Notes: generated from the letters alone by a model not told the origin. 64,000 nucleotides of DNA from Lutimaribacter pacificus (GCF_900142185.1 NZ_FQZZ01000006.1:62001-126000), one strand, 5' to 3'. Positions 1 through 8,729 are shown, numbered from the stretch's first letter. Translations and numbers: made by a program.

Positions 1-434
1 ATGACACCGCCCTTGCCCCGCTGGTGCATCTTGAAGGGGCGGCCGGGGCCGCGCCCGATGCGATCCGCCGCCTGACCGCGCTGGGTGGTGACGACGTCGA
101 GGACCGGCTGCGGCTGTCCAAGGCCGATGCCCGGCGGCTTGCCCTTTATCGGGCCGAAACAGGCTCTGTTTCGACCGCATCCGCGCTTGGATATCGCCAC
201 GGGGCTGCGGCTGCGCGCGATATCCTGCTGCTGCGGGCGGCGCTGCTGTCCCAGCCGCTTGACCCCGAGGAGCTTTCGGCGGCCGATACCGGGGCCCGGC
301 AGGTTTTTCCGGTCAAGGCCGCGGATCTGTTGCCCGGGCTTCAGGGTCCCGCGCTGGGCGCGCATCTTAAGGAACTCGAAGAGCGCTGGATCGCCTCGGG
401 CTTTGCGCTGACGCGCGACCAGCTCTTGCATTGA
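1..434 (+). CDS. cca: tRNA CCA-adding enzyme (tRNA nucleotidyltransferase), C-terminal part
   Basis: The reading frame is open from the window edge (first complete codon at base 3) to the TGA at 432-434, so only about the last 143 residues are present. The helical C-terminal part resembles the end of the tRNA nucleotidyltransferases that add or repair the 3' CCA of tRNA. The tail that reads FPVKAADLLPGLQGPALG and then KELEERWI is characteristic of the Rhodobacterales form. The catalytic nucleotidyltransferase head lies upstream of the window, so the call rests on the C-terminal region alone. The ABC transporter gene follows after 51 bases. Confidence 0.75.
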   Translation, partial: DTALAPLVHLEGAAGAAPDAIRRLTALGGDDVEDRLRLSKADARRLALYRAETGSVSTASALGYRHGAAAARDILLLRAALLSQPLDPEELSAADTGARQVFPVKAADLLPGLQGPALGAHLKELEERWIASGFALTRDQLLH

Positions 435-485
435 CGCCGGGGTTGTAAGCGCCACTATTCACCGGGTCAGCTCAGGAGCATCCAG

Positions 486-2315
486 TTGCAACATCTGATC
501 AATCCCTTTGCCCATGCCGATGGCCCGCCGCCGCAAACGCTGTGGCGGTTCATGGGCTGGGCGTTGCGCGGGTCGCGGCCGGTGCTGATCATTGCCACGC
601 TGGCCTCGGCCCTGGCCGGCGTGATGGAGGCGGGCACCGCGCTGATTCTGGGATGGGTGGTCGACGGGGCGGTCGATGCCGGGCGCGATGTGTTCCTGTC
701 CCCGGGGAACATCGCCCTGCTTGCCGGTGCCGTGGCGTTTTTCATGATCGCGCGGCCGCTGGCCTTTGGCCTGTCCTCGGCCGCCAATTCGATGCTGGTC
801 CAGCCCAACGTCAACCCGCTGGTCCTGTCTCGGCTGCATCGCTGGACGCTGGGGCAGGCGGTGCGGTTCTTTGACGACGATTTCGCCGGGCGCATCGCGC
901 AAAAGCAGATGCAGACGGCCCGCGCGATCACCGATGTGGTGTCCGAGGCGATCAACGTGGTGGCCTTTGCGCTGGCCTCGCTTGCCGGGTCGGTTGCGTT
1001 GCTTGCGGCGATCGACGGGCGGGTGGCGCTGGCCTTTCTGGGCTGGCTTTGTGTCTATTTCCTGACGATCCGCTGGTTCCTGCCGCGCGTGCGCAAACGG
1101 GCCGGGCGCCGTGCCGGCGCGCGGGCGCATGTGTCGGGGCAGATCGTCGATACGATCACCAATATCAAGACGGTCAAGCTGTTTGCCCATGACAGCCACG
1201 AAGACCGCGCCGCGCTGGGCGCGATGCAGGCGTTTCGCAATACCGCGCTGGATTTCGGGCGGCTGGCGGCCGGGTTCCGGCTGGCGCTGATGACGCTGGC
1301 CGGTATCCTGCCGGTGCTGCTGATCGGGCTGACGTTGTGGGACTGGTCGGCGGGACATGCCAGCGCTGGCGATATCGTGGCGGCCGGTGCCGTTTCGATC
1401 CGAATCGCGCAGATGACCGGCTGGGTCAGCTTTACGCTGATGACGATCTATTCCAACGTGGGCGAGGTCGAGGACGGGATGCGCACGCTAACCCCGCGCA
1501 TACGGCTGGAGGACACGGCGCAAGCCACCGATCTGCGGGTCGATGCGGGCGAAATCCGGTTCGATCACGTCAGCTTTGCCTATGGGCGCGATGTCGGTGG
1601 CGTCGAAGATATCGACCTGACGGTGCATCCGGGCGAAAAGCTGGCCATCGTGGGTGCGTCGGGGGCGGGGAAATCAACGCTGGTATCGCTGTTGCTGCGC
1701 CTGCATCAGCCGGAACAGGGCCGTATCCTGATCGACGGGCAGGAGATCGGGCAGGTCACGCAGAAAAGCCTGCGCCGCGCGATCGGGATGGTCACGCAGG
1801 AAACCGCTATGTTCAACCGTTCGGCTCGCGACAACATCCTGTATGGCCGCCCCGACGCCAGCGAGGACGATATGATCGCCGCCGCCCGAAAGGCCGAGGC
1901 GCATGAGTTCATCCTCGGGATGCAGGATCACAAGGGCCGCAAGGGGTATGACGCGCATCTGGGCGAACGTGGCGTCAAGCTGTCGGGCGGGCAGCGGCAG
2001 CGTATCGCGCTGGCCCGCGCGATCCTCAAGGATGCGCCGATCCTTGTGCTGGACGAGGCGACATCGGCGCTCGATTCCGAGGTCGAGGCCGCGATTCAAA
2101 CCGCGCTGGAACGTGTGATGGAGGGCAAGACCGTGCTGGCCATCGCGCACCGGCTTTCGACGATTTCGCAGATGGATCGCATTATCGTGCTGGATCAGGG
2201 TCGCATTGTCGAACAGGGCACCCATGATACCCTGCTGGCGAAAGACGGGCTTTACGCGCGGTACTGGAATCGCCAGTCGGGCGGTTTCATCGGGTTGAGC
2301 GACGCCGCCGAATAG
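486..2315 (+). CDS. ABC exporter half-transporter, fused permease and ATPase
   Basis: A 609-residue protein with the ABCB/MsbA-type layout: a membrane-spanning exporter domain (about residues 20-330) followed by a nucleotide-binding domain (about 350-600). The Walker A GASGAGKST lies near residue 389, the LSGGQ signature near 499, and Walker B ILVLDEATSALDSE near 518; a switch histidine is in AIAHRLS. It should work as a homodimer or heterodimer in the inner membrane and export a lipid, peptide or drug; the substrate cannot be read from sequence. The start is TTG at 486, supported by an AGGAG Shine-Dalgarno sequence at about 473-477. Confidence 0.88.
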   Translation: MQHLINPFAHADGPPPQTLWRFMGWALRGSRPVLIIATLASALAGVMEAGTALILGWVVDGAVDAGRDVFLSPGNIALLAGAVAFFMIARPLAFGLSSAANSMLVQPNVNPLVLSRLHRWTLGQAVRFFDDDFAGRIAQKQMQTARAITDVVSEAINVVAFALASLAGSVALLAAIDGRVALAFLGWLCVYFLTIRWFLPRVRKRAGRRAGARAHVSGQIVDTITNIKTVKLFAHDSHEDRAALGAMQAFRNTALDFGRLAAGFRLALMTLAGILPVLLIGLTLWDWSAGHASAGDIVAAGAVSIRIAQMTGWVSFTLMTIYSNVGEVEDGMRTLTPRIRLEDTAQATDLRVDAGEIRFDHVSFAYGRDVGGVEDIDLTVHPGEKLAIVGASGAGKSTLVSLLLRLHQPEQGRILIDGQEIGQVTQKSLRRAIGMVTQETAMFNRSARDNILYGRPDASEDDMIAAARKAEAHEFILGMQDHKGRKGYDAHLGERGVKLSGGQRQRIALARAILKDAPILVLDEATSALDSEVEAAIQTALERVMEGKTVLAIAHRLSTISQMDRIIVLDQGRIVEQGTHDTLLAKDGLYARYWNRQSGGFIGLSDAAE

Positions 2316-2353
2316 GGCTTTGCCCGCGCCCCGGTGCACGCTATTTCCGCGAT

Positions 2354-3577
2354 ATGGAACGCCACGAAATTCAACGCCTGGGTCATCAGGGCGACGGGAT
2401 CGCCGCCGGTCCCGTCTTTGTCCCGCTTACCCTGCCGGGTGAGCTGGTCGAGGGCACGCGCGACGGATCGCGCCTGACCGATGTCAGGATCGTCACGCCA
2501 TCGCCCGACCGCGTAGCGCCGCCCTGCCGGCATTTCAAATCCTGCGGCGGATGCCTGTTGCAACATGCCAGCGATGTCTTCGTGTCCGACTGGAAGCTGG
2601 GCGTCGTGCGCACCGCGCTTGAGGCGCAGGGGCTGGTGGCCGATTTTCGCCCGGTCCATACCTCGCCCGCAAGCAGCCGCCGGCGCGCGGGGATTTCGGC
2701 GCGGCGCACGAAAAAGGGCGCCATTGCCGGCTTTCATGGCCGCGCCTCGGGCACCATCGTCGAAATACCCGATTGCCGGCTGATCCACCCCGATCTGAAG
2801 CCCGCACTGGCCGTCGCGGAACGGCTGGCGATTCTCGGCGGCAGCCGCAAGGGTGAGCTGAGCGTGCTGGCCACCCGCACACTGAACGGGCTGGACATTG
2901 CCGTGGCGGGCGGCAAGCCGCTGGACGGCCCCCTCCGCATGGCCCTTGCGCAAGAGGCCGAGGCATCGCGCCTTGCCCGCCTGTCCTGGGAGGACGAGGT
3001 GATCGCCACCCGCCTGCCTCCGACGCAAAGGATGGGCCGGGCCGAGGTGTCGCCGCCGCCGGGCGCGTTCCTTCAGGCGACCGCGGATGGCGAGGCGGCG
3101 CTGTTGTCGGCGGTGCAGGAAATCCTGGGCGATGCGCCGCGCGTGATCGACCTGTTCGCGGGCTGCGGCACCTTCGCCCTGCCGCTGGCCGAACGGGCCG
3201 AGGTGCACGCCGTCGAAGGATCGGCCGCGATGCTGGGCGCGCTGGACAAGGGGTGGCGCGGCGCTCAGGGGCTCAAGCGTGTCACCACCGAGGCGCGCGA
3301 CCTGTTTCGCAACCCGGTCATTGCCGCGGATTTGCACCGATACGATGCCGCGGTGATCGACCCGCCGCGCGCCGGGGCCGAGACGCAGGTGGCCGAGCTG
3401 GCGCAAAGTGGGATTTGCGATATCGCCTTCGTGTCCTGCAATCCGGTGACCTTTGCCCGCGACGCCCGCGTGCTGGTCGATGCGGGCTGGCAACTGGACT
3501 GGGTGCAGGTGGTCGATCAATTCCGCTGGTCCAGCCATGTGGAGCTTGTCGCCCGGCTGACCGCGCCCCATATGTGA
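2354..3577 (+). CDS. class I SAM-dependent RNA methyltransferase, TrmA/RlmD family
   Basis: A 407-residue putative RNA uracil-C5 methyltransferase. An iron-sulfur motif is visible at Cys58, Cys64 and Cys67 (PPCRHFKSCGGCLLQH). The SAM-binding motif is DLFAGCGTFALPLA, followed by the family's DPPRAG and the nucleophilic cysteine Cys362 in SCNPVTFARD. Families with this layout methylate U747 or U1939 of 23S rRNA or U54 of tRNA. The short N-terminal part resembles a reduced TRAM domain, and the exact target base cannot be decided here. It begins 38 bases after the ABC transporter and probably shares its transcript. Confidence 0.85.
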   Translation: MERHEIQRLGHQGDGIAAGPVFVPLTLPGELVEGTRDGSRLTDVRIVTPSPDRVAPPCRHFKSCGGCLLQHASDVFVSDWKLGVVRTALEAQGLVADFRPVHTSPASSRRRAGISARRTKKGAIAGFHGRASGTIVEIPDCRLIHPDLKPALAVAERLAILGGSRKGELSVLATRTLNGLDIAVAGGKPLDGPLRMALAQEAEASRLARLSWEDEVIATRLPPTQRMGRAEVSPPPGAFLQATADGEAALLSAVQEILGDAPRVIDLFAGCGTFALPLAERAEVHAVEGSAAMLGALDKGWRGAQGLKRVTTEARDLFRNPVIAADLHRYDAAVIDPPRAGAETQVAELAQSGICDIAFVSCNPVTFARDARVLVDAGWQLDWVQVVDQFRWSSHVELVARLTAPHM

Positions 3578-3610
3578 GCGCAAATTCCGGCGTTGAGGGG
3601 CAGCAGTTTC

Positions 3611-4378
3611 ATGCGTGAACAGTTAGGCAAATGGCTGGACCGGCCATTGGTTCGAAATACGATTGTCGCGGTTATCATCTTCAACGCGGTCATCCTGGGG
3701 CTCGAAACCTCGCAGGTGGTGATGGATCGGGCCGGGCCGCTGATCCTGTTGCTGGATCAGCTTTGCCTCGCGGTTTTCGTTGTCGAGATCGCGTTGAAAC
3801 TGGTGGCAAGGGGCCCGCGCTTCTTTTCCTCGGGCTGGAATATCTTTGATTTTGTGATCGTCGGTATCTCGGTTGTCCCGGCGGGTCAGGGCCTGTCGGT
3901 GCTGCGGGCGCTGCGCATCCTGCGTGTGCTGCGTGTGGTGTCGGTCGCGCCGCGCCTGCGCCGGGTGGTCGAGGGGCTGCTGAACGCGCTGCCGGGCATG
4001 GGCAGCGTGTTCCTGTTGATGACACTGATCTTCTATATCGGCGCGGTGATGGCGACCAAGCTCTTTGGCACAGCCTTTCCCGACTGGTTCGGGACGCTGG
4101 GGCGGTCGGCCTATTCTCTGTTCCAGATCATGACGCTGGAAAGCTGGTCGATGGGCATCGTGCGCCCGGTGATGGAGGTCTATCCCCAGGCCTGGGCGTT
4201 CTTCCTGCCCTTCATCCTGGTCACGACATTCGCGGTGGTGAACCTGCTGGTGGGTCTGATCGTGAATTCGATGCAGGACGCCCATCACGAAGAGGACAAT
4301 CAGCGCACCGATGCCTATCGTGACGAGGTGCTGGCGCGGCTGGCTGCGATCGAGGCCCGATTGCCCCGGCGGGATTGA
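3611..4378 (+). CDS. bacterial voltage-gated sodium channel (NaChBac/NavSp type)
   Basis: A 255-residue six-helix ion channel subunit that would form homotetramers in the inner membrane. S4 is a regular arginine ladder (LRALRILRVLRVVSVAPRLRR). The pore loop carries TLESWS with Glu177 at the high-field-strength selectivity site, the same filter as NavAb and NaChBac. The C-terminal tail is charged and helical, as expected for the four-helix-bundle neck. An in-frame TTG lies at 3593, but ATG 3611 is preferred because a GAGGGG ribosome site ends about 10 bases before it. In marine bacteria such channels are thought to link Na+ entry to pH and motility; that role is inference here. Confidence 0.92.
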   Translation: MREQLGKWLDRPLVRNTIVAVIIFNAVILGLETSQVVMDRAGPLILLLDQLCLAVFVVEIALKLVARGPRFFSSGWNIFDFVIVGISVVPAGQGLSVLRALRILRVLRVVSVAPRLRRVVEGLLNALPGMGSVFLLMTLIFYIGAVMATKLFGTAFPDWFGTLGRSAYSLFQIMTLESWSMGIVRPVMEVYPQAWAFFLPFILVTTFAVVNLLVGLIVNSMQDAHHEEDNQRTDAYRDEVLARLAAIEARLPRRD

Positions 4379-4481
4379 CCGAAACTCGCCAGCCCCGCGT
4401 GAAAACCACTGGCCCGGGGGCGGCGATCTGGTGTATTACTCGGGCAATAACACAGGCAAAATACAGCAGGCAAATCAGGCA

Positions 4482-4970
4482 ATGTTCCGTTTTCTGGCTA
4501 TTCTGGCCGCAATGCTCGCGCTGTCGGGCTGTGCCAGCAAATTCAAGACCTATGATGGCCCCGAGGTCACGCATGTCCTGGTAAACAAGGGCGCGCGGAA
4601 AATGTACCTGTTGCACCATAACCAGGCGCTCAAGGCGTATGATATCGGGCTGGGCTTTGCGCCAATCGGCCACAAGCAATTCGAAGGCGACGGCCGCACG
4701 CCCGAAGGCACCTATATCATTGACCGCCGCAATCCCAACAGCGAGTTCCACCTGTCGGTCGGCATCAACTATCCCGGCAACAGCGACCGCGAATTTGCGA
4801 AAGAGGCGGGCCGCAGCCCCGGCGGCGATATCTTCATCCATGGCCGGCCATGGAAATACCGCAAGGGCGGGCGCGACTGGACGGCGGGATGTATCGCCGT
4901 CACCAACAAGGAAATCGAAGATATCTACGCGATGGTGCGCGACGGTACCCCGATCACGATCCGGCCGTGA
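4482..4970 (+). CDS. L,D-transpeptidase (YkuD domain) lipoprotein
   Basis: A 162-residue protein with a lipoprotein signal (lipobox LSGC at about residues 14-17), so it should be membrane-anchored and act in the periplasm. The YkuD catalytic region is present, with the histidine in IFIHGRP and nucleophile Cys137 in TAGCIAVT. The family forms 3-3 peptidoglycan cross-links or attaches proteins to peptidoglycan. A longer frame opens at 4311, but its first 57 residues are not protein-like and overlap the channel gene, so ATG 4482 is taken. The stop directly abuts the convergent stop of the CAP gene (TGATCA at 4968-4973). Confidence 0.88.
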   Translation: MFRFLAILAAMLALSGCASKFKTYDGPEVTHVLVNKGARKMYLLHHNQALKAYDIGLGFAPIGHKQFEGDGRTPEGTYIIDRRNPNSEFHLSVGINYPGNSDREFAKEAGRSPGGDIFIHGRPWKYRKGGRDWTAGCIAVTNKEIEDIYAMVRDGTPITIRP

Positions 4971-5477
4971 TCAGTCGCCCATGACCAGCGTCCACCAGAT
5001 CTTTCCGTTGTTTTCCTGATACCAGGAGAATCCCATTTTCCGGGCTTCGGGGGCAACGATGACGCGGCGGGTGTCGGGCTGCTCCATCCAGGCGGCCAGC
5101 GTTTCCAGCTCGGTTTCGTAGGTTTCCGAGATGTTTTCGCCCAGAAGCGTGCCGTCATACCCGGCGCGGCGCACGCGGTCGATCGGCGACGACCCGTCCG
5201 ATCCGAAGTGCCACGGCCGGTTCTGCACCGACATGTCGCGCGCATGGGTTGCGGCAGCGGCGGTCAGGTTCGGGTCGAGCTCGACCTCGGCGGCGCCTGC
5301 GGCGCGGCGCAGCGCATTCACAGAATCGAGCATCCGGTACTGGATGCGTGCCTTGTCGCCCATCCCGATGCGATACACCTTCGGCAGCGGCTTGCCGTCC
5401 GCGCCAAGGGTCGGCACGGTTGGGGCACAGGCGGCCAAAGCAAGAGCGAGAGAGACGAAAAGGGCAGCAATACGCAT
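4971..5477 (-). CDS. CAP/SCP-domain lipoprotein
   Basis: A 168-residue secreted protein with a signal peptide and lipobox ending at Cys17 (LALAAC). The body matches the CAP (SCP/PR-1) superfamily: LDSVNALRRAAG, then HARDMSVQNRPWHFGSDG, then GENIS and a C-terminal region ending GFSWYQENNGKIWWTLVMG. Bacterial CAP proteins are periplasmic or surface proteins of largely unknown role. It lies between two L,D-transpeptidase genes, which suggests an envelope function. It is convergent with the upstream transpeptidase, with no intergenic space. Confidence 0.85.
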   Translation of the reverse strand: MRIAALFVSLALALAACAPTVPTLGADGKPLPKVYRIGMGDKARIQYRMLDSVNALRRAAGAAEVELDPNLTAAAATHARDMSVQNRPWHFGSDGSSPIDRVRRAGYDGTLLGENISETYETELETLAAWMEQPDTRRVIVAPEARKMGFSWYQENNGKIWWTLVMGD

Positions 5478-5647
5478 GGGACCGTCCGCGATTTTTGATT
5501 TTGTAACGGCTTATCGCGGCGAGCGTTGTGTTTCCAACCCACTTCGTCGTGAGTCGGCCAAATGACGCGCGTTTGATTTGCGACTGCGGCTTTCGCGCAA
5601 TATGTTTCTGGGATATTCGGAGTACCCTGACCCCTGGGGAGAATACG

Positions 5648-6259
5648 ATGACCAAACACACGCCCAATCACCTGACGCGGCGCGGATTTATCGCGGCAGG
5701 CACCGCCATGATGGCGGCGCCGGCGCTGGCGCAATCCTCGTCGGACGTGAACGGTGCCGGCACCGTCGAGGTCGAGCGCGACCTGAGCCAGGCCGTCCGC
5801 CGCAATATCTCGAGCTTTCGGACGCTGGACTGGCAGCCCTATTTTTCGAACCTGAACAATGGTGCGATCCTTGTCGATATCGACAGCCGGGCGCTGCACT
5901 ACTGGTCCGAGGACCACTCGGTTTACAAGCTTTACCCGTCATCCGTCCCGCTGACCGAGGATCTGACCCGCCGCGGCCGCACCAGCGTGGTGCGCAAGGT
6001 CGAAGGCCCCGACTGGCGCCCGACCCCCTCGATGAAGGAACGCAATCCCGAATGGCCCGACTATGTGCCGCCGGGCCCCGACAACCCGCTGGGCACGCAT
6101 GCGCTGTACCTGAGCTGGACCTATTACCGCATTCACGGCACCCATGATACGCGCAAGATCGGGCGGCGGTCGTCCAATGGTTGCATCGGTCTGTATAACG
6201 AACATATCGCCGAACTGTTTGCGCTGACCAACGTGGGTACGCAGGTGTTGCTTATTTGA
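5648..6259 (+). CDS. Tat-exported L,D-transpeptidase (YkuD domain)
   Basis: A 203-residue YkuD-family protein. The N-terminus has a twin-arginine signal (LTRRGFIAAG) with a cleavage-like APALAQ sequence. The catalytic block is typical, with HG in YRIHGTHD followed by SSNGCIGL containing nucleophile Cys179. It probably makes non-classical peptidoglycan cross-links in the periplasm. The longer open frame from 5528 lacks a plausible N-terminus; ATG 5648 follows a GGGGAG ribosome site and gives the complete Tat signal. It is a paralogue of the lipoprotein transpeptidase about 1 kb upstream but uses a different export route. Confidence 0.9.
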   Translation: MTKHTPNHLTRRGFIAAGTAMMAAPALAQSSSDVNGAGTVEVERDLSQAVRRNISSFRTLDWQPYFSNLNNGAILVDIDSRALHYWSEDHSVYKLYPSSVPLTEDLTRRGRTSVVRKVEGPDWRPTPSMKERNPEWPDYVPPGPDNPLGTHALYLSWTYYRIHGTHDTRKIGRRSSNGCIGLYNEHIAELFALTNVGTQVLLI

Positions 6260-6349
6260 CGACATTTTCGCCACAGCGGCATGAGAGCGGCAAAACTGGG
6301 TTTGCAATTAGCGGTTTTTGCTGCTTTACCAAGAGCTACGAGGTAAGTC

Positions 6350-6376
6350 TTGGGTGCTTGTCGTCGCGTATATATG
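6350..6376 (+). promoter_or_regulatory. putative promoter of the 60-residue exported protein
   Basis: TTGGGT at 6350-6355 and TATATG at 6371-6376 are separated by 15 bases, upstream of the small gene at 6405. The spacing is slightly short, and no other good candidate is visible in the 145-base gap after the transpeptidase gene. Confidence 0.35.
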
Positions 6377-6404
6377 TGCGACAGGCGAATATCTGGAGGA
6401 TAAC

Positions 6405-6587
6405 ATGAAGAAACTCGTTCTGGCCGCCGCTTTTGCCGCTGCTGCAACCAACGCTTTTGCCGGCAACATGGCTGAGCCCGTGATCGAAGCTCCGGTCATC
6501 GTTGAAGAAACCGCAAGCTCGTCGGCCGGTGGCATCGCCATCCCGCTGCTGCTGCTGGCGGTTCTGGCTGTTGCTGCTTCGGACTAA
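6405..6587 (+). CDS. small exported hydrophobic protein (60 residues), unknown function
   Basis: A 60-residue protein with a clear Sec signal peptide (MKKLVLAAAFAAAATNAFA), a short acidic spacer rich in Glu, Pro and Val, and a C-terminal hydrophobic helix (IPLLLLAVLAVAA) ending in Ser-Asp. After processing it would be a periplasmic peptide of about 40 residues tethered to or inserted in the inner membrane. A strong GGAGGA ribosome site sits at about 6395-6400, and an intrinsic terminator follows 24 bases after the stop, so it looks like a well-expressed single-gene unit. I do not recognise a named family. Confidence 0.8.
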   Translation: MKKLVLAAAFAAAATNAFAGNMAEPVIEAPVIVEETASSSAGGIAIPLLLLAVLAVAASD

Positions 6588-6610
6588 GTCCAGGCACATA
6601 AAGCAAAAGA

Positions 6611-6643
6611 AAGGCGGTGGATTTCCACCGCCTTTTCTTTTTG
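6611..6643. terminator. bidirectional intrinsic terminator
   Basis: A perfect 10-bp stem (6611-6620 with 6625-6634) has a four-base ATTT loop and a T-rich tract on the plus strand. An A-rich tract (6604-6612) provides the matching T tract on the minus strand. It ends the small gene at 6405 and also the minus-strand protease/haloperoxidase/regulator operon. Confidence 0.9.
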
Positions 6644-6659
6644 TCTATGGCCCTCCGGG

Positions 6660-8726
6660 TCAAAGCCGCAGACGGGTCGGTCCGGGGGCGATCCTTGTGC
6701 CCAGCCGCGCATGGTGCTGCGCCGTGGCGATGGGCGTGGTCGGCTCTTGCCGCGAATTGCGCAGATGGGTCGGACGGTCGCCGAACCCGTGCCAGATATC
6801 CCGCCCGGCAACGCAATTCAGCGCGAAAAGCCGCGTCACCTGCGGGCAGGCGGCACTGGTGCCCGACAACATCCCGCGCGACCCGCCAAGCACACCGGCC
6901 GAGGGCATTCCCGGGCGCAGGCGGCTGCGGTCGCAGGGGGCTGAGGCGTCGATATCCGGCGCCGTCGCACCGCCTGCCGAGATCCCCGTGCTGCCTGAAT
7001 ATCGGCAGGGAAACCCCGTCAGCGCCTCGTATCCCGCAACGCGGGTCACGCCCGGCGCCGTGGCAATCGCGCTCAGCCCGCCATAGCCCCGGATCAGGTC
7101 CATCCGCCCGTCGTAAATGGCCAGGTCGTCCGGTATTGGCGGCGGTCCAAGATCCACCAGGTAGCTTTGCCGCCCGCCGGTGCCCATGCGCACCGGATCG
7201 TCGTCGCGCTGCACCCACAGCCGGATCGCGCTGCCTTCGGGCAGGGGGCTTGCCTGCGCCGTGCGGCTGACCTCGACCGTCCAGCGGCCGGCCGGGGCGG
7301 CGCGTGTCTGCCCCGGCTTGTGCCATGTCGGCAACAGCGCGACCAGAACCCGCCAGCGCGTGCCCCGGTCCAGATCGGCGGACAGCTGGCCGATATTCTG
7401 CCCGCCCATCTCGATCTCGACAAAGCGGCGCGGGTCACCGCCGGGCAGGGCCGGGTCGGGCGTGACCGGCAGCTCCCCGCGCCCGCTGAGCTGGCCATGC
7501 GGGGGGATCAGGTCGATCTGGTATTCCGACGGGTCCATACCTTGCGGAAACCAGATTTCCAGATAGCTGCAGGTCATGTCGTCAGGCTGCACCTGCCAGC
7601 CCAGCCGGCAGGCGCCGTTGGACATGCGCGGTTCGTCGATATGGGCGTGCAGCCCGGCTGCGAACTCGTTGCCGGTGGGCATCATGATCTGCGTCAGCGG
7701 CTGGATCGCACGCCGGGCGTCCACAAGGTGCTGGATCGCGTCATCCAGCGCCGATCCGCTGTCATGGCGGCCCGCGTTCCAGCCATAGCTGAGATTGACG
7801 AAAAGCGGCAATTCCGCCGGATCAGAGCCTGTTTCCGCCGCGATCCGCCGCGCGCGGTCAAAGATATAGTGAAGCGCGCTCAGGACATAGGTTTCCTTGC
7901 CGAAGCCCGAGGTTTCCCACGAAATCGCGTTGGGCAGTTCCACGGCGATGATCTGCACCTCGTCACCCATCGGATCGGCGGGGATGCCGGGGCCGTTGCC
8001 CGCCGCCATCGCCAGCACCTGCGCCCCGTGCGTCGCGGTGCGGCGCAGCAGCCCGCCCCGCCCCTCGCGCCCGTCAAGCAGGGTGCCCGACCGGCGATAG
8101 GCTTCGGCCTCGTTCCCGGCCGATCCGGCGCGCAGCGCGTCGATTTCGGCATTCACCAGCTCGCGGCCAAAGGGCACCGCATCGCGGGGCAGGGCCGGGG
8201 CGGATTGCAGCCAGCAATGGCTGATCCGGGTGCGCCCCACCGCATCCAGAAAGGCGCGACCGGCAAAGGGAATACCGTCGTCGATCACCGCGACGATGGC
8301 CTTTGGCCTCGTGGCGGGCGGGGTCCACCCGTCCATCGCGCGACCCCGCGCATAATCGGGCACCCAGGCATCGGGGCGGATCGGGAAATTCACGCGGTAT
8401 CGCGCTTTACCCGCCTGTTTCAGCAGCTCGGCCACATCCTGATCCAGCCTGTCGTTCCGGCGATGCGGTATCAGCCGGTGAAAGGCAAAGGGCAGGATCG
8501 TGTGGCCGACATCGCCCGGCGCCCAGATCGGCGGCAGCCGGGCCGCGACCCCGGCGGGAAAGGGCAGGGTATTGCCGCCTTCCAGCAGGGCGGTGAAGTA
8601 TCCCGCCGAAATATCTGTATGGGGCGGAAAGACAAAGGGCTGCCCAAGCTCGGGCGAATAGACCCAGCGTTCATACGGGCCGCTATAACGGTCAATGCGC
8701 AGGTGATCGGGGCGTTCGGCAAACAT
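6660..8726 (-). CDS. subtilisin-like (S8 family) serine protease, no signal peptide
   Basis: A 688-residue protein with a complete subtilase triad: Asp149 in VAVIDDGI, His233 in ATHGAQVLAMAAG and Ser624 in LSGTSAACPQV. The oxyanion asparagine is Asn353 in PTGNEFAAG. About 270 residues separate the asparagine from the serine; this large insert (about 370-580) is beta-rich and resembles nothing I can name. The N-terminal 130 residues contain no signal peptide or membrane helix, so a cytoplasmic protease is suggested. The start lies 3 bases after the haloperoxidase stop, so the two are translationally linked. Its natural substrate is unknown; the repeat-bearing neighbour is one candidate (inference). 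Confidence 0.85.
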   Translation of the reverse strand: MFAERPDHLRIDRYSGPYERWVYSPELGQPFVFPPHTDISAGYFTALLEGGNTLPFPAGVAARLPPIWAPGDVGHTILPFAFHRLIPHRRNDRLDQDVAELLKQAGKARYRVNFPIRPDAWVPDYARGRAMDGWTPPATRPKAIVAVIDDGIPFAGRAFLDAVGRTRISHCWLQSAPALPRDAVPFGRELVNAEIDALRAGSAGNEAEAYRRSGTLLDGREGRGGLLRRTATHGAQVLAMAAGNGPGIPADPMGDEVQIIAVELPNAISWETSGFGKETYVLSALHYIFDRARRIAAETGSDPAELPLFVNLSYGWNAGRHDSGSALDDAIQHLVDARRAIQPLTQIMMPTGNEFAAGLHAHIDEPRMSNGACRLGWQVQPDDMTCSYLEIWFPQGMDPSEYQIDLIPPHGQLSGRGELPVTPDPALPGGDPRRFVEIEMGGQNIGQLSADLDRGTRWRVLVALLPTWHKPGQTRAAPAGRWTVEVSRTAQASPLPEGSAIRLWVQRDDDPVRMGTGGRQSYLVDLGPPPIPDDLAIYDGRMDLIRGYGGLSAIATAPGVTRVAGYEALTGFPCRYSGSTGISAGGATAPDIDASAPCDRSRLRPGMPSAGVLGGSRGMLSGTSAACPQVTRLFALNCVAGRDIWHGFGDRPTHLRNSRQEPTTPIATAQHHARLGTRIAPGPTRLRL

Positions 8727-8729
8727 CCG

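Noticed and set aside
4311-4481. An upstream extension of the first L,D-transpeptidase (57 residues)
   Set aside because: It overlaps the channel gene, is not protein-like, and would bury the lipoprotein signal.
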